In this document: piece by piece, positions 38,450 to 52,000 of the stretch
How the letters are laid out: every line of letters begins with the position of its first letter
Position numbering within the stretch: position 1 is the first letter of the stretch
DNA from: Gavia stellata
Taxonomy: Eukaryota; Chordata; Aves; Gaviiformes; Gaviidae
Assembly (NCBI RefSeq): GCF_030936135.1
Contig: NC_082594.1
Coordinates: 48,179,369-48,243,368, forward strand
Reading direction: 5' to 3'
DNA: 64,000 bases
Notes under the pieces: model-generated
Told to the model about the DNA's origin: nothing
Seen by the model: only the letters and a program-made list of their open reading frames with translations
The model's database searches: none
Translations under genes and position numbers: made by a program

Positions 38450-38735
38450 TTGTATGAAACCTGGGAGCTGCCCGCATGTTGGGTACTGTACGCAGTTTTG
38501 GGGTCTCACAAGAGGAGCCTGGGGGAGTTACAGAAGGCAAAGGGAAGCAGACTTCTTAAAAGTAGCGTCAGAAATGGGTGGTGGCAGTTGGCAGTGATCA
38601 GTGCTTACAAAGTCACCAAGGCAGTGGATAAAGCAGTTGCAGAGCTGTTGTTCACCAAATTGTGCAGTATAAAACTGGAGAGCACTCGCTGAAGTTTGGT
38701 TTAAATCACAGAAAAGAAAATACACAAGGAGAAGC
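38450..38735 (+). mobile_element. ancient CR1/L3-like LINE fragment
   Basis: A weak but ordered resemblance to the late ORF2 region of old amniote CR1/L3 LINEs. It shows 'tactgtacgcagttttggggtct' (38484-38506, the EYCxQFWxP-type region), then after a decayed stretch 'caaagtcaccaaggcagtggataaagcag' (38608-38636), and 'ttcaccaaattgtgcagtataaaactggagagcactcgctgaag' (38650-38693) leading to 'aaagaaaatac' (38712-38722). Borders are rough and intermediate blocks are missing. Chance similarity cannot be fully excluded. Confidence 0.5.
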
Positions 38736-41700
38736 GAACATAAGCAGTGTGTTAATACGCAAGATCATTGAGGCCGATAGTACTAGCAGATGCAGGAACA
38801 CAAATTCACGCACATCAAATCCATAACAGATGTAAATGGAATAGGCAGAGATGTGCACTTTACCAGCCATAATATAACAGCTGTGAATGTCAGAGAAGTC
38901 TGAGGAAAATGGATGGCAAATAAGTGACTAAGGCTCATGTGCTGTCCATGTATCTCCTGATGATTGTGTTGGAGACGGAACACTTCCTTAGACTGACTGC
39001 TGGTCTCAGTAACATACTTCTGTTTTATTAATGGGTCTCTTCCTTCTGACTAGAAAGCATTCCAGGAGGAGACCCTCATGTTGTACTTTGTTTATAGAAT
39101 TTAAACCAGTTCCTGAAGCTGTTCTTGAGTTACCATTTGACAAGCAAGGCTACATGGTACATGGTAGTCTTTTCAGTAACTTCTAAGTTCTGGAGTAGAT
39201 CAGAGTTGCAATACCTGATTGTGTACAAGCTTTAGAGGAAGCTTTTACCAACTTTTTTTTCTACAAATATTTTTTTATACTCATGCTTGAAGTTTTGAAA
39301 AATGTTGGTCCCAGCCGTAGTCTTTATTAGTATTAGAGACATCAGGTTTTTGTTGGCAGATTTCACGATTAATTCCTATGATGATGCAATAGGAAAAACT
39401 CTTGGAAACTATGCCCGATTTATAATTTTGCAATAAATATGAAGAATGTATCTGTTTGGATCATACCAAAATTCCAGTATTCAGAAATGTTTCTGGATAA
39501 TTCTTTAGTAGAGAAGAAAGCTAAAAAAATAAGTGGAGAGAAATGGATATATTTTAAAGGATAACACTACACTTCTAGTAGTGTTAGTCTCAGGATATTT
39601 ACTGTTCTAAAAGAGTTCTCATATTGACACATGGTATGTTACTGTCCTTTACTAGTAGCTCTACTTTTGCTGTTAATGTGGGGGATGGGAAGGAATAGAT
39701 GCCTTGGAAGCCATAGGGAATGAATGCAAATATGTATGTTGTGCTGTTAAATGTGTAATTAATTGTTGTTTAAATCTGGATTATAATCCACGAAAAATGA
39801 AAGAGCAACTGAAATGTTGTATGTCAATGACTAAAATGATGTAACTGTCACTTAAGTGAAGTGCATGTAAACCACTTTCACTTGCTATGGATCACTTTAT
39901 TTTTACATGAGGAGTCTCACTTTGGCAGAAAAGCCGTTCTGTTGCAACACATTTTTCAGCAAACATTCAGTATATCTCTTTTCGGATTCTTTTTGGTAGA
40001 AGTTTGCCTCCAGAGGTTGTGGGTTTCCATGGTACCTAATCCTTATTTAGCAGACATGCTTGGTATTTCTACACAGCTGTGGAATGGCAGCAATGGACTT
40101 CTGTTCTGCTTTCCCGCTTCTAGTGCAGATTTTACACCTTTGACCTTCTAACATATTGACTGCTGTTGAAAACTTTCTGCAGAGATGCATCAAGGGAAAA
40201 AAAAAAAAACAACACTCCACTGTCATGAAGGGCTGTTGCTAGATCTGGGTATGTGATAGCTGATGCTTGCTGAGTGATGGGATGGTGGGGAAAAAAAAAT
40301 TATGTGGATCTGTTCTGTGCAGTTGGGAATTCTGATCGAATTTGATTTCTTTATTTTAAATACATAAAAGCAAAAAGTAGCTGAAAGTTGCTGGACTTTT
40401 GTGATTTACTGGAATGTATTGAAGTGCCTTATAAGCTTAATTTCTTAGTACTTTAGTAAAGTATTTTTTAATCTGAAGGCTCCCCAGTCTCTAGAGGATG
40501 ATGTTTCTCTGGAGTGTTGTGGCTGTGCTCAGGACTGGGTTTCAGGAGAGAGTGCGTTTGGTGCTGAACCACAAAGAGCTGCCTTCCTACTCTCTGGGCT
40601 GCACGCGTTTATGGTAGGTTGGTGTTACAACAGGAATTTGAAGAAAAAGGCATGATGTTGTTGTAAACTACTTTATTGGTAGAAGAGAAAAACTGATACT
40701 GATGTGAAGGCTAGTAAGTTAAAATACAGTGTGGTTTGGTTGGGTTTTTTCCTCAAGAATTCAAATATTTTACAAAATTGTGAAGTATTTCTTTCAAAGG
40801 CCATTGTGGATATGGTTTTTCTTATTTCCCTGATAAATAAGAAAATTAAAACATTTATTTTGCAGAAGAATTTCTTTCTCTGTTCCACTCATAATTCTTA
40901 TCTAAGTGTAATTACAGATCATAGGTTTTAGTTTTGATTGTTCAGTGGCTACTAGTCGACCTAAATTAGGGCTGATTGATCTTAGCGCTTGAATGGCGTT
41001 TATGGGTTAATGGTATAGTTTTATTGGTTTTTCTAAAAATAAAAAAGTAATAGTCGATAGCGTCAGCTGTTGAGACTGTTAGGTGTCTATCATTCAGAAA
41101 CAATAGAGATGGGTAAACAGAGGTCAAAGCTGTCTCCAACATGAAGTATTTTTATAGCAGGTTCAGAATTAAATTTTTTTTCAGGATTTCCTTTTGGTTT
41201 TTCCCTCAAAAATCCCAAGATTATAATTTTGCTATTTACAGATGAAGAAACCTATTTTTAGTCTACTAAAGCTAAAAAAATGCAAAATGTGGTTACAAAA
41301 CAAGCATTTAATACACAGCCTGTATTTGTTCAAGTGCAATTATTTTTATGTAGGTAGAGAATTCTGCTTTTAAGCCTCATTTGTAGGGAACAGTTTAGTA
41401 CAGATTTACAAATCACTACGGGTGTAAATGGCCTTCAAATTTTTCAGCAAATGAAAATAGCAGGTGTAACACGGAGAGGTGAGAAGCTCCCTGAAAGCTT
41501 AGTGAAGATGATAGCAGTTTTCTTTTTAACCTACTGTTGGTTATACCTCTCAGATTTACTACAGTAGAATTTCTGTGGTATAAGTACCTGTGTACCAGTA
41601 TGGAAGATGTCTAATGCTGAAATGTTGGAATACTACTTGTGCACTGCACAGGGAATCTTGAGATGAGTCTTTCATGCCCTTCCCTCCAGCACTAGAAGCT

Positions 41701-44700
41701 GCAGTAAGTAAGTGTGTATTTTTGGTTGACCTTTTGGCATAATCTGAAAAACTGACTCTAGAAGACCAAAGCATTAACTTCTACAAAGTGAAGATGATGA
41801 ACCTCTGTTGCTAAGAGCATTGCTTTTTGTGGAGGAAGTGTACCAACTGACTGGTTTGCATACAAAGGTTGAACTTGCATCATCTACTTAGTTGTCTCCA
41901 CACTTAAAGCAGTTTCTATGCATTGTATTTGTTTTAATGCAGTTTGAAACAACCCATGAACTGGTCAGTGTGAGGTCAAAAGCGGAAGAGCCGAACTTCT
42001 TCAAAAATGTAATATAATTTGAAAGGCTAGAAAGGAGGACACGTTAAAAGTGCTCGTAATTTACAATTGCTAGTGAGAATGCTGTGAAGCTCTGTGGTGC
42101 TCCAGGCGGAACCATCACTACTAAAACTTACCCGAAAGCTTACCTAGAAGTCAGGCTTTGTCAAGGTGAGCTGGGGATAAAGGTATAGAAGGAAACAGGA
42201 AAAGCAATCTGACCAGGTATTTGGTTTTTTTCCCCTGTATGGAAGTATCTTCTGCATAATTTTATTCTACACTAAAGAAATGATATAAATAGCATGAAAG
42301 TAGTGTATGTTTATAAAGAAGTTCTTTTAAAATGCTTGCAGTGTAGCTGTTGAAGTTAATTATGTTGCGATAATTTTATAATGTACTGATTTCTGTAAGT
42401 CATATTTTATGAATTGGGAAAACAGCAGCTTTTGAAATGTGCGTAAAATCAGGTAACAGAAATAGTGAGTGCTCTTTGTGTGTTATACTATGACTAGAGG
42501 TAGCGGGTGCTACTTTAATGCACTTTATCAGAAAACATCGTTCTAATCTCATGTATGTATGGTACAGGTGACATAAGACATCTTATTATATCCTTTTCCC
42601 CTGATTTTTTTTGAAATTTGGCATACTTTAATAACTTGCCTATATTGCCACTCTTGTACAATCAGTCAGTTTATCACAAATAAAGCAAGCTCTGTTTATC
42701 CAGGCAGGCAGGCTTATGTGGGTCAGACAAAATTACTATCTGCATGTAAACGAAAAGTGTTATGTAGAGAATGAGACCTTCCTCCCAGTTGAAGTTTTTA
42801 TTTTGAAAACCTAAAGAGTAAAAGCATCTGCATCGGTCCCCTCAGTAAAGGCTTCTGTGCTAAGCACTTTCTTGTGATTCATGTTCTTTGTAGGGTGTCA
42901 GCTGATTTCAGGCATTGCATCTGATTATTCTGGAAGTAATTACACAAACAAAATAACAGACTTAAGGAAATAAATTACAGGAGGAGATGCAGTACTTCTT
43001 TAAAGAAATTATTTATTAAAAAAAAAAGAAGGTAGCTGTATTTTCCACAATATTTTTGTGCTGAAAGGTCTGACATTAACAACTTCTGAAATGAAATAGT
43101 GAATCATTGTTTTATAGAGCTTTTCTGGGCAAAAAACTGAAGATAGTATAGGGTAAAAATCATACGAAGGAAACAAATGTTTTTTCCTGTACTGTACGCT
43201 CTTTAGTAGTTACCATGAGATTTTCAGTCATTGGTGGCAGAAAAGCCATCGCTCCTCGACTGAACTTCTGAATTTTAAGTGTTCTAACATAGATATATCT
43301 TGACAATATGTGCATCATGACTTTTGAGCCTGTAATGTACTGCAGTTCGAGGGCTGTGAAAGCAGGGATTGAATTAATTGTTATTAGACATATTAAACTG
43401 TTTATACAAAGTATTCCTTTTTTTTTAATTGTAAAGCTCCATGTAGTCACCCACATACCCTGTATACAGACTAAGATGTGAAGGAAAAAAATGTCTTTGT
43501 GTCCTGCTTTTAAAATGTGAGGGTTGGGGGCAGGGGAAGGTACTAATTTACAGTTGTCTGTTGTTTAATAAGTCCTGGCAATTGTTTTAACCATCATTTT
43601 GACAAAAGCAGCTGTATTGCTTACTACCATATAACGGTTCACTGGGGGCTTGGGAGGGGCTGGGATGATGAACTCTGAGTTCTCCTTAGTCCTTTAATTA
43701 AAAAAGTGGGCAAAATAATCTTACTATTGGAAAAAAAACCTTCGATACGGTTTCTATACTTTTAGTGTTAAATGCTGTCAGGTAACATTGAAGTGCATAG
43801 CGTAAGTAATGCCTTGAAACAGACGTTTTCTGTTCCTTTCTGGGTGTTTTTAGCTTGGTTTCTATGGCAATGAAACCTATGTAGAGTGTCAGGCCTCTTC
43901 TTCCCCTGCCTCCAAAAATAACTTCTAAATTTACCAGCCAGCATAAGCCAAAATTAAACGGGAAGGGGGAGGTTCAAAGGTAGTCAGGTTCCTGCTGGTT
44001 TCAAGCAAACTGGTGGCTCCACAGAGGAGAATCAGTGCACTGTGAAGACAAGGCAGAGTCGCTACAAGACTGTCTACCCTGATGGCATGGGCAAAATGTC
44101 CAGCTTGCTGGGGCAAGTTCTGCTGCAGTTGTGGGTTTTTACCGTTTTGTTTTGGTTTTTACCCCAGTGGAGTCCCCTGAGAGGAGCTGAAGTTTTACTG
44201 CCTTGGGGAAAGGCTAGGACAGGACACTTGAACGAGAACTAACAAAAGCTGGTTTCTGTTCATGGAACAACTTGTGTTTGTTATTCTAGCTGTAAACACT
44301 CAAGCTGCTTACCCCATCATAAAAATCACAAGAAGTGGATTATTCTGTAAGGAGTCTTATGATTTTTCTTTAAGTTGCTGCATCAGGATAACCTTGATGC
44401 CTTTCAGAACTTCTGAAAGGTCTGTTTAATAGAAGACAGGATAAATAGAAATGCTTGGTCCCTGGATATGAGTCCTACAAAATAAAGACTTTTTGAATGC
44501 ACTAAAGGGCATAACGGGACTCTTTTGTATGGAGCCCTTAGGATGGAATTTTTCTGTTTCCTAATTGCAGTTGCTATAACAATTGAATGACTTGTTAACT
44601 CGATCTTTGAAGGCAAGAAGTCTCATGTGCATGTTCTTCTGCCATCCTCATGTTACCTCCATTGTTTGTAACTGTTATTAAATTACACATAATTTGGGGA

Positions 44701-45392
44701 AAAGTAACTTTCAAGAAAACATGTAGAAGATACAAAATTAATTTCCTCGGTAATGGCAAAGTGGGTTTTTAAGCTGCATGAGACACAATCTTTGTGTGTC
44801 TTCAGGATAGTGGTGGCACATACTATGGCTTGCTAGGGAAAAAAGTTGCAGTGATTGAAGTGGAGGGCAAAAGGAGAGGAAGAATGGAGGTAACAGACAG
44901 AAATCCATTAACTATGCTTTACTTCTTCCCCTGCTCGTAGACCAGGTTGTTGTGGTGGGGTAGTCAGAACTACACCCTCCCGCCTCAAATGAGGGTGGGT
45001 GTATCAGCCATTAGTATAAAAGTATGCCAATAGTGTTCTGTTATTTGTCTCACTGCTAATCAAATAACAGTTTTATTTAAAAATGGTTTTATTTTAGCTA
45101 TATCCATTGTAGTACTGGATTTTTCTTGTGAATGATTGTACTTAGTTTAGAACCATAACATTTTTAGCTCTCAGGCTGTTTTTCTGACCTGCTCGACCTT
45201 TTTAGAATTGAGTGTTTTGTCTTCTCACTTGCTTTCTGTATTCCTAAATATATTAGGTTATTTTGAAGTGGGTTTGTTTTCTTTGGCCTTAACTACTGTA
45301 AATGGCTATAACTATTTCTCAGATTACTACTTCTGGATCACTGATTAGCCATTAAACGACCTGATACGCCGTTACTGAATTTGTAACCTGCA

Positions 45393-46062
45393 GAACTTGA
45401 ACATGAGCCAGCAGTGTGCCCTTGCCACAGAGAAGGCTAATGGTGTCTTGGACTGCACTAGGCAAAGCATTGACATTAGGTCCAGGGAGCTGACCCTTCT
45501 CTTCTGCTCAGCATTGGTGAGGCCAGAGCGCTGTGCCCAGGTCTGGGCTCCCCGGTGCGGGAGAGACATGAACGTACTGGAGAGAGTCCAAATAAGAGCC
45601 ACCAAGGTGATGAAGAGCCTGGAGCATCTCACATATGAGGACAGGCTGAGAGAGCTGAGACTGTTCAGCCTGGAGAAGAGAAGGCTTTGGGGGGGATCTC
45701 ATCAGTGTATATAAATACCTGAAGGGAGGCTGCAAAAATATGGAGCCAGACTCTTTTCAGTGGTGCCCAGTGACAGGACCAGAGACAATGGGCACACACA
45801 GAAACACAGGAGGTTCCTAGATTCCCTCTGAACATCAGGAAACACACTTCTTTTTCCTTTTTTTTTTAAATTATTTTTAATGTGAGGGTAAATGAGTACT
45901 GGCACAGGTTGCCCAAGGAGGTTGTAGAGTCTCCATCCTTGGAGATACTCAAAAGCCGTCTGGACATGGTCCTGGGCAACCTGCTGTAGGTGGCCCTACT
46001 TGAGCAGCGGGGTTGGACCAGATGATCTCCAGAACTCCCTTCCAACCTCAACCATTCTGTGA
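45393..46062 (+). mobile_element. CR1 3' end, about 670 bp, in intron 1
   Basis: A sense CR1 covering the last third of ORF2 and the 3' UTR. ORF2 remnants read NMSQQCALATEKANGVLDCTR (about 45398-45460), then VLERVQIRATKVM (45568-45606) and LRLFSLEKRRLWG (45655-45693). The 3' part has 'ttgcccaaggaggttgtagagtctccatccttgg' (45909-45942), 'ctcccttccaacctcaacc' (46034-46052) and ends at 'attctgtg' (46053-46060). Compared with the copy at 25518, the stretch after 'catcaggaaacac' carries an extra T-rich insert (about 45847-45882). It has the same orientation as NDFIP2. Confidence 0.9.
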
Positions 46063-47235
46063 ACTTTGATATACTCTGGATATAAAGCAATTTTGGTGTG
46101 AATATTACACTACTTAACAAGGAATTTGGCGTTCTTTCTTCTCAGAATGTGCTTTTTCTAATAATCTGATTGTACTTTGCCTAATATGAAATTAATGTAG
46201 TTGTATTCTTAATACTTTTGTTATTGAAATTAAAATAATATTTTTCTGTAGGGTGTTCATAGAAACCACCAATTTGAAGTTACAGAATTCTTTTTTTCAG
46301 ATATGTTCAATTTACTAATCTTATTTAAAACCCAGAAAATACGGTGCTTCAGTAGTTGCCTTCTGCGCATCTTATCTTGTCATTTATACTAGCGGGAGCT
46401 AGCACTTTTTTGTTTAATGCTAGTACTCTTTTTTCTTAAAGTTTGTTTCATATTCTAAACACTATCAAGTTAGCAAAAATAATCAAAAATACGTTCTCTA
46501 AGAAAAGATTTTAGTTGCTGGATCCGAATTCCACAGTTTTAATCAACATTCTTGCTTATCCAAATTCTTATTTCTGTGTATGCTTAACTGGACTTGTCCT
46601 TTTAAAACGGCATTTTAAACAACCAGACAAACCAGCAACTTAAAGTTTTGTAGGGAAAAGATTCTTTCCAGATTGTAAAGCAAAGCAGAATGTTTTTGAA
46701 AAGTCTCAGAATTTGAGTGGAGAAGCTCTCTGAAAAAATGCAAGAGTATAAAATTCCCAGTTCTAGAAGTAGAAATGTGTCTTACTTTTTATTTCTTCTA
46801 GATTAATACAATAAAAGATAGTGTTGCTCACCTGTTCTGTTTTAAAATGGGTTAATACATTTTATAAATGCATTTAAGGGGAAAAAAGTGTAATGCTGTT
46901 AAAATATTCATATAATAGAAAGTATTTTCTGGTCAGCATTTTCCCATATAGTAAACATTTCAAAAAACAGATTTTTAAGACTCTGTGAACATCACTGATG
47001 AGAAGGAATCCATTTGGGGTGGGGGGGTGGGTGGAAGGCAGTTAAGATTATCTTTAACTGTTTGCTTAAAAGCATTTAACTGAACTACTTAACGTAGTCG
47101 CATGCTGTTTTTTGTAAATTTTTGGTTTTCTTGAAGAGTAATCTTCCCTCTCTTTGAAGATGGTTCTGCAAGTACTAGGTTGTCACGGAAAGTATTCCCT
47201 AAATGAGTCTGAAATTTGTGTGTTTTTCTTCTAAG

Positions 47236-47392
47236 CTTCACAATGAGGATGACCCCCCAGAGTCTTCAGCAGCTGAGCAGCCTTCCACGTCTACAGAGAC
47301 TACGCAGACTCCCCAGACAGCAGCCTTATCTGAAGCAGATACTTCCCCTCCACCTTACTGTAGCATAGCTGTAGAAGCAGCTGCAGCCTCAG
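47236..47392 (+). CDS. NDFIP2: NDFIP2 exon 2
   Basis: The exon has 157 bases, with acceptor ttcttctaag|C and donor CTCAG|GTATTT, and leaves the frame in phase 1. It encodes residues 13-64. These comprise an acidic start (LHNEDDPPESS), a low-complexity Ser/Thr/Gln stretch (residues 22-48) and the first PY motif, PPPY, at residues 50-53 in SPPPYCS. The order and the blocks NE(D/E)D, ESSA, EQP and SPPPY match mammalian NDFIP2, while the Ser/Thr linker is divergent, as usual for this part of the family. The PPPY motif binds WW domains of NEDD4-family ligases. The open frame runs back to an ATG in the intron (47203), but the splice site and homology show that the coding exon starts at 47236. Confidence 0.95.
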
Positions 47393-48888
47393 GTATTTTT
47401 CTTACATAACAGCTCATCAGGGAGGAGTGTGTGTGAATCAGCACTTGGTTCAAAGTGGTACGATGCTGCGGTATTTTTTTTTTTCCCCTACGCACACAAT
47501 TTCAGTAAAAAGCTATGCTTTCATGCACAGCCCGTTGCCTGGTTTGTTCAGAAGAAGCACACTTCTGAATTATGCTGATTGTTCCAAATTACTAGATTAA
47601 ATGGATGTTCATTAATTAGTGTAATAGGTTTCATTTAAGTCTGCATGTAGTTCAGTTCCGCATTTAATCTACATCTTTGAGTAGTGCTCCGTTATTAGAC
47701 CTCGTTAACAATTTTCATTGCCTCTTTATAAAACAAAACAACACAAAAACAAAAAACCAGCAAAGCACTGATTTGTCAAAACTCAAACTTCTTAAGTGTG
47801 TGCTGTTGTTTGGTGAAAATATTGCCTTGAAAAGATTCATTTTGCTTTAAAGGCTCTTGATAAAATTTCATGTGGAAAATGAGTAACAGGGGTCTTTTTC
47901 TCCATTTATTCACTGCTCCCTTTCATATGAGGTTGTGACTTTTCTTTGGGGTATGGGAGACTTAACAGCAGGCAACACTGAAGTCCCTGTTTAAGCAAAG
48001 TTGCTTGGATTTGCATCTCCCATGTGCCAGAAAGTATTTTAGAAGTAATCTCCAACCTAATTTTTTAATGTTGTTTAAAGGAGCAATTTCCTGTCCCTGT
48101 TCTTTGAGACAGCATGTGCAAAAATAACACATAGGTGTGTAGAATTATCCCTATATATAACATCTTTGTGGTGGTGTGCTGACAAATCTTTTTACCATGT
48201 GACCTGTGCTGACAAACCTTTACCACGTAAGCAATCTTTTTAAAAACTACTGCTGGCTGTAGGAGGAAGCTCAGGGTGTATTTTAAACAAATTTTATTCA
48301 TTTTGTTAATAATTCTATTCTATATGATGATGCTTTACTATTTCAATATGTAAGAATGAAGTCTGTGGTCCATTTTGATAGAAGGAACATTTTTAAAAGA
48401 ATGTGGTGAAACTGAAATCTTGGAAAAACTGATTTTCATAGAACAACTGGAGTTAGGAACAAGGCCGTGCTAATAAAAATACAGGATGATTATTACTGGA
48501 CTTAAGTAACTGATGTTAATAATCAAAAGCTTTTTTTAGGATGTTTCTGTGCATGTCTTTTGTATGATTTGGTAAAAAGCCTTTGGTTGGAATGCCTAGG
48601 ATGTAACTCAGCAAATATGACTTTTCATAAATTTATTGGCACCTTGCAGCATCTAGGTGAAGGTTTCTGCCTTGAGTAGCAGCTAAAAGCACCGTCAAGC
48701 TGTTCACTATTTTATTTTCTAAAAATAGTTTTTTTAAAAAGCTTATAAGAACTTGAAGTACAAACATCATCAATTTCAGCCTCTGTTGAAAAAAAAATGC
48801 ACTTTCAAGCTCAACAGTTATGTGCATGTAAAATTTATTCTTGATATTTTTCTGGCTTAAAAATGCATAACCTCTCTATTTTGAACAG
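47393..48888 (+). other. NDFIP2: NDFIP2 intron 2
   Basis: A 1.5 kb AT-rich intron with donor GTATTT and acceptor 'ctattttgaacag'. It contains a diverged tandem duplication (48175-48228) and homopolymer runs. No other feature was recognised. Confidence 0.88.
48175..48228. repeat. diverged tandem duplication
   Basis: Two adjacent units of about 26-30 bp, each starting TGTGCTGACAAA and ending TTTACCAYGT (48175-48204 and 48205-48228), with two small differences and a 2-bp length difference. It looks like an old local slippage or duplication in intron 2. Confidence 0.8.
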
Positions 48889-49016
48889 AAACACACAATG
48901 AATTTTACCCTGTACCGCCTCCATACAGTGTAGCTACCTCTCTTCCTACTTACGATGAAGCAGAGAAGGCCAAAGCTGCGGCAATGGCAGCTGCTGCAGC
49001 AGAAGTTGCCCAACGA
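48889..49016 (+). CDS. NDFIP2: NDFIP2 exon 3
   Basis: The exon has 128 bases. The acceptor is ttttgaacag|AA, and the split codon G|AA joins exon 2 to give E65. The donor is CAACGA|GTAAGT, phase 0. It encodes residues 65-107: ETHNEFYPVPPPYSVATSLP, then TYDEAEKAK, then an alanine-rich run and EVAQR. It carries the second PY motif (PPPY, residues 74-77) and the variant third motif LPTY (residues 83-86), the arrangement typical of NDFIP1 and NDFIP2. The stretch from FYPVPPPY to AEKAKAAAMAAAAAE is essentially the mammalian NDFIP2 text, and the Ala run separates NDFIP2 from NDFIP1. The PY motifs face the cytosol and bind WW domains. Residues 94-102 form an AAAMAAAAA tract that could vary in length. 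Confidence 0.97.
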
Positions 49017-52000
49017 GTAAGTGATACAGTTCTGCTTTATTTCAATTTTGTGAAACATGTTAGGCTAATCTAATTATTTCTAACAATTGGGCCCATATTA
49101 TGGCCTGTTTATTAAAATAATGGTGGGATGGTGATTTAAATATTTTTGATGCTTAGGTTTTGTATAGCTAGCGTAAGTTGTAAAGTACTATGAAAAGTGT
49201 ATCATGTTCACTCTTTTCTGAGGCATCACTGCTGTCTAAACAGCTTTAAAAGCCAAATTTTGCCCTGTTTTAATAGTTTATCCAGTATTTTGTTATCTAT
49301 TAATTAGGTATCCACTACTAAGGTCACTTCGTAGAGTTATTGCTGATATTTAGTGTTTCAGATGGTAAAAAAAAAAAAAGAATTCATGAACAAAGTAGAC
49401 CTTAGAGAGGAAGGAGAATTCCAATAGTCTGGAAGGGGCAAAACCCCAAATAATGTAGATCTTTTTTTAAAACAAAGTTTTAAAAAGTCACTGGTGTTTG
49501 CTCCATGAAAACTTTAATACTGAAGTTCAAAGAAATGTTCCAAGTACTTAAAACAAACAAAAAAACCCACACCACAAGTTATGGTAAACAGTAAATTAAG
49601 TAATAGGTATATACACAGTACTTAGAGTTTTGTAAGAATTAACATTGTAAAGAATACAGTCTTCAAAATGGAAAATTGATATCTGCAATTAGTGTTAAAT
49701 GTCAGTTTTGTAAGCAAAGTTCTTCCTTTTTTTTAATCCCAAGTTTTGGAATGTAGAAGTTCTGCTGTTTGGTAGTATTGGTCATAATATACTATACCCA
49801 AATTAGGCTTCCAGTGCTCTCACTAAAAATCTCCACCTTGAGCTCAAATGTGATTGCATTTGAGATGGGTTTAAAATCTTACTGACTGCAGTGTGCTTGT
49901 GACTGGAAGAAAAATTCTGCTCACTCAGTTGGAGGCTGTTCCTTTCTTGACCACTGTGCGGTAATCACAGTGCACAACACTCACTTTAGGGTATGCACAG
50001 CTGAAGTTAAAGTGCATTTCTGCAACATCGCCATTGTGAAGGTGTTAACAATCCTGTTTTACTAAATGCAGTAGGGAACCAGGGACATTTGAATGTTACT
50101 TGCTATGAGGTGATGATCTCCAGTTGTAACCTTTTAACTGCTTTAACAGGAGCATGGATTCTATGTAGTCTGTCCTTACTGCTTGTCAAATAAGTAAAAC
50201 TCTTGCTGAAATATTGGTCTGCATGAAACCCTCAATCTGAAATTATAAACCTTTAAACTTACTTGGAACATTGGCAACCCAAACCTTAACTTTTAGGCTA
50301 CCATTACCAGTCCTGTGACACTTCAGACAGGACATGTGCAAATCTCTTGCAAAATTCTTGTTGCTTTTAACTTTGTATGTCTAGAACCCTATGGGGTGAA
50401 AGTTTCAGACATACAACCAATCTTCCTTGACCTGAATTTCACAGGGAAAACCTCCGGCTAGGGTTCAGCCAATTTCAAGAATAAAGCTAAGCAAAAAAAA
50501 CCCAAACCCCAAACAGTATTTTTTTCCTTGTTGTCTTAAGCTTTTTTTATTTTGGAGAACTGTCCTTCTCACATGTTCAGGTCACTGTGTGAGAAATGTC
50601 TTTTGCCCTTCCTTAGAAAACCTGCCTGGTTTTGGCCAAATTACAAGTTTTTGAAAATGAGTTTCCACAGTTGATACATACAGCTTTCCGTTTAGTAGAT
50701 GTGTGGAGTTTGTGTTGCCTGAACAAGTTTAGACTGCTCATAGCTCTGAAGGGGATGAGACAGCAGGTGTACTGTCTCAAGAGAACATTCTCAAATGTTC
50801 TGTATCAGACTAGGGTTATGGGACTAAAAGTAGATACACCTTATGACTGCCCTTGACTGCTTCTGGGGAAAACACTGGAACTGAGAAATAGGAATTTCTG
50901 GTGTGCCCTGAAGCAGTTTTATTATTCTTGGTCTTTGGTTAGAAGGGAAAGGGAAAGCCACTTGATTCAACTGCAAGGGCATCAATGATACGTGGAGGGA
51001 AGAAGGGCAACGACTCTGAGCCCCTGAAGCTTATATGTTGTAAGAAGAGAAGTCTGGTTTTGGTGGGCAAGGAGGTAACTAACTGGCTCAGAGTGAACAT
51101 GGGCAGGGATCAGAGTGGACGGGTCTAAGTCAAAATGAGAAAAGGCAAGGGTGAGTGGAGAGCAGTGGTATCGAGCAAGTACACAGCGATTTAAATGAGA
51201 AACAGGAGGGAGAAGGATAAACGGATTGGTGGAGAAAGGAACCCAAATGGGGACAAAATGTGGTACTGGGAAAGGTGCTGAAGCTGGTGTGTGAGGAGTA
51301 GGGAGGGAGAAGGAATCTGGAGTTAAGAGGTAGGAGAGTAAGATATGGTGATAAAGTGATAAATGAACTTTTGCGTAGTCTGCTTTTCCAAAACATGCAG
51401 TAGAGCTTGACATTCAAGAACTAGGTGCTGACACCACAAGACTTTCACTTGCTTATGAAAAATCAGTAGGAATACACCATCATTCCCCCAAAGCAGAGAT
51501 TGGCTAAAAAGTTGTAGACATAGAGTGGTACTAAGTTAGTATCAGAAGTCTACTCAGTGTACCTAAAAGCCACAGTCCTGCTGACTGCTAAAGATACCAA
51601 GTTTGATAGAATTTCTGCTCAGTTTGCTTCTGTGCTTTTTTTTCCTTTTTTTTTTTTTTTAAAGCGCATGCATGCACAGTCACAAGCTATATTAAAGAAA
51701 CAGTATTAAGGTTGCAAAATTGAGATTTGGGGAAAACTAGGCAATGCTGAAGTTGAGTTCCAGTATTGTAGATGATATTAAAATTATGTGCCAGCACAGT
51801 TTTAATTACTGCCATTTTAATTACCTTGCCATGTGACACGGCCACAAAATCCCTGCCTTATTTAGTACCTCTGATGGACTTACACTGGGGTGGACTAAGA
51901 CTGTGTAATAAGACTGTTTTAATCTGGCAGATGACTGGAATAGGAAAAAAAGGTCATGCTATGGTTAGAGTGGTGGTTTGCTATCTTGAGGGGAAGGATT

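Larger units (their letters stand above)
28858..47235 (+). other. NDFIP2: NDFIP2 intron 1
   Basis: An 18.4 kb intron with donor GTGAGT and acceptor 'tttttcttctaag' before 47236. Its first 580 bp belong to the CpG island. Next come TG/CA microsatellites (29530-29716). The rest is AT-rich DNA with an old LINE piece (38450-38735) and a sense CR1 (45393-46062). Elsewhere I see no exon of another gene. Stretches such as 29720-38220, 38740-45390 and 46063-47235 hold nothing I can name beyond homopolymer runs (for example 36419-36430 T and 40198-40210 A). Confidence 0.85.

Noticed and set aside
50982..51413. 143-codon minus-strand ORF in intron 3
   Set aside because: It coincides with a purine-rich stretch whose composition removes stops from the antisense frame. 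The product is Pro/Ser/Leu low complexity with no recognised domain.
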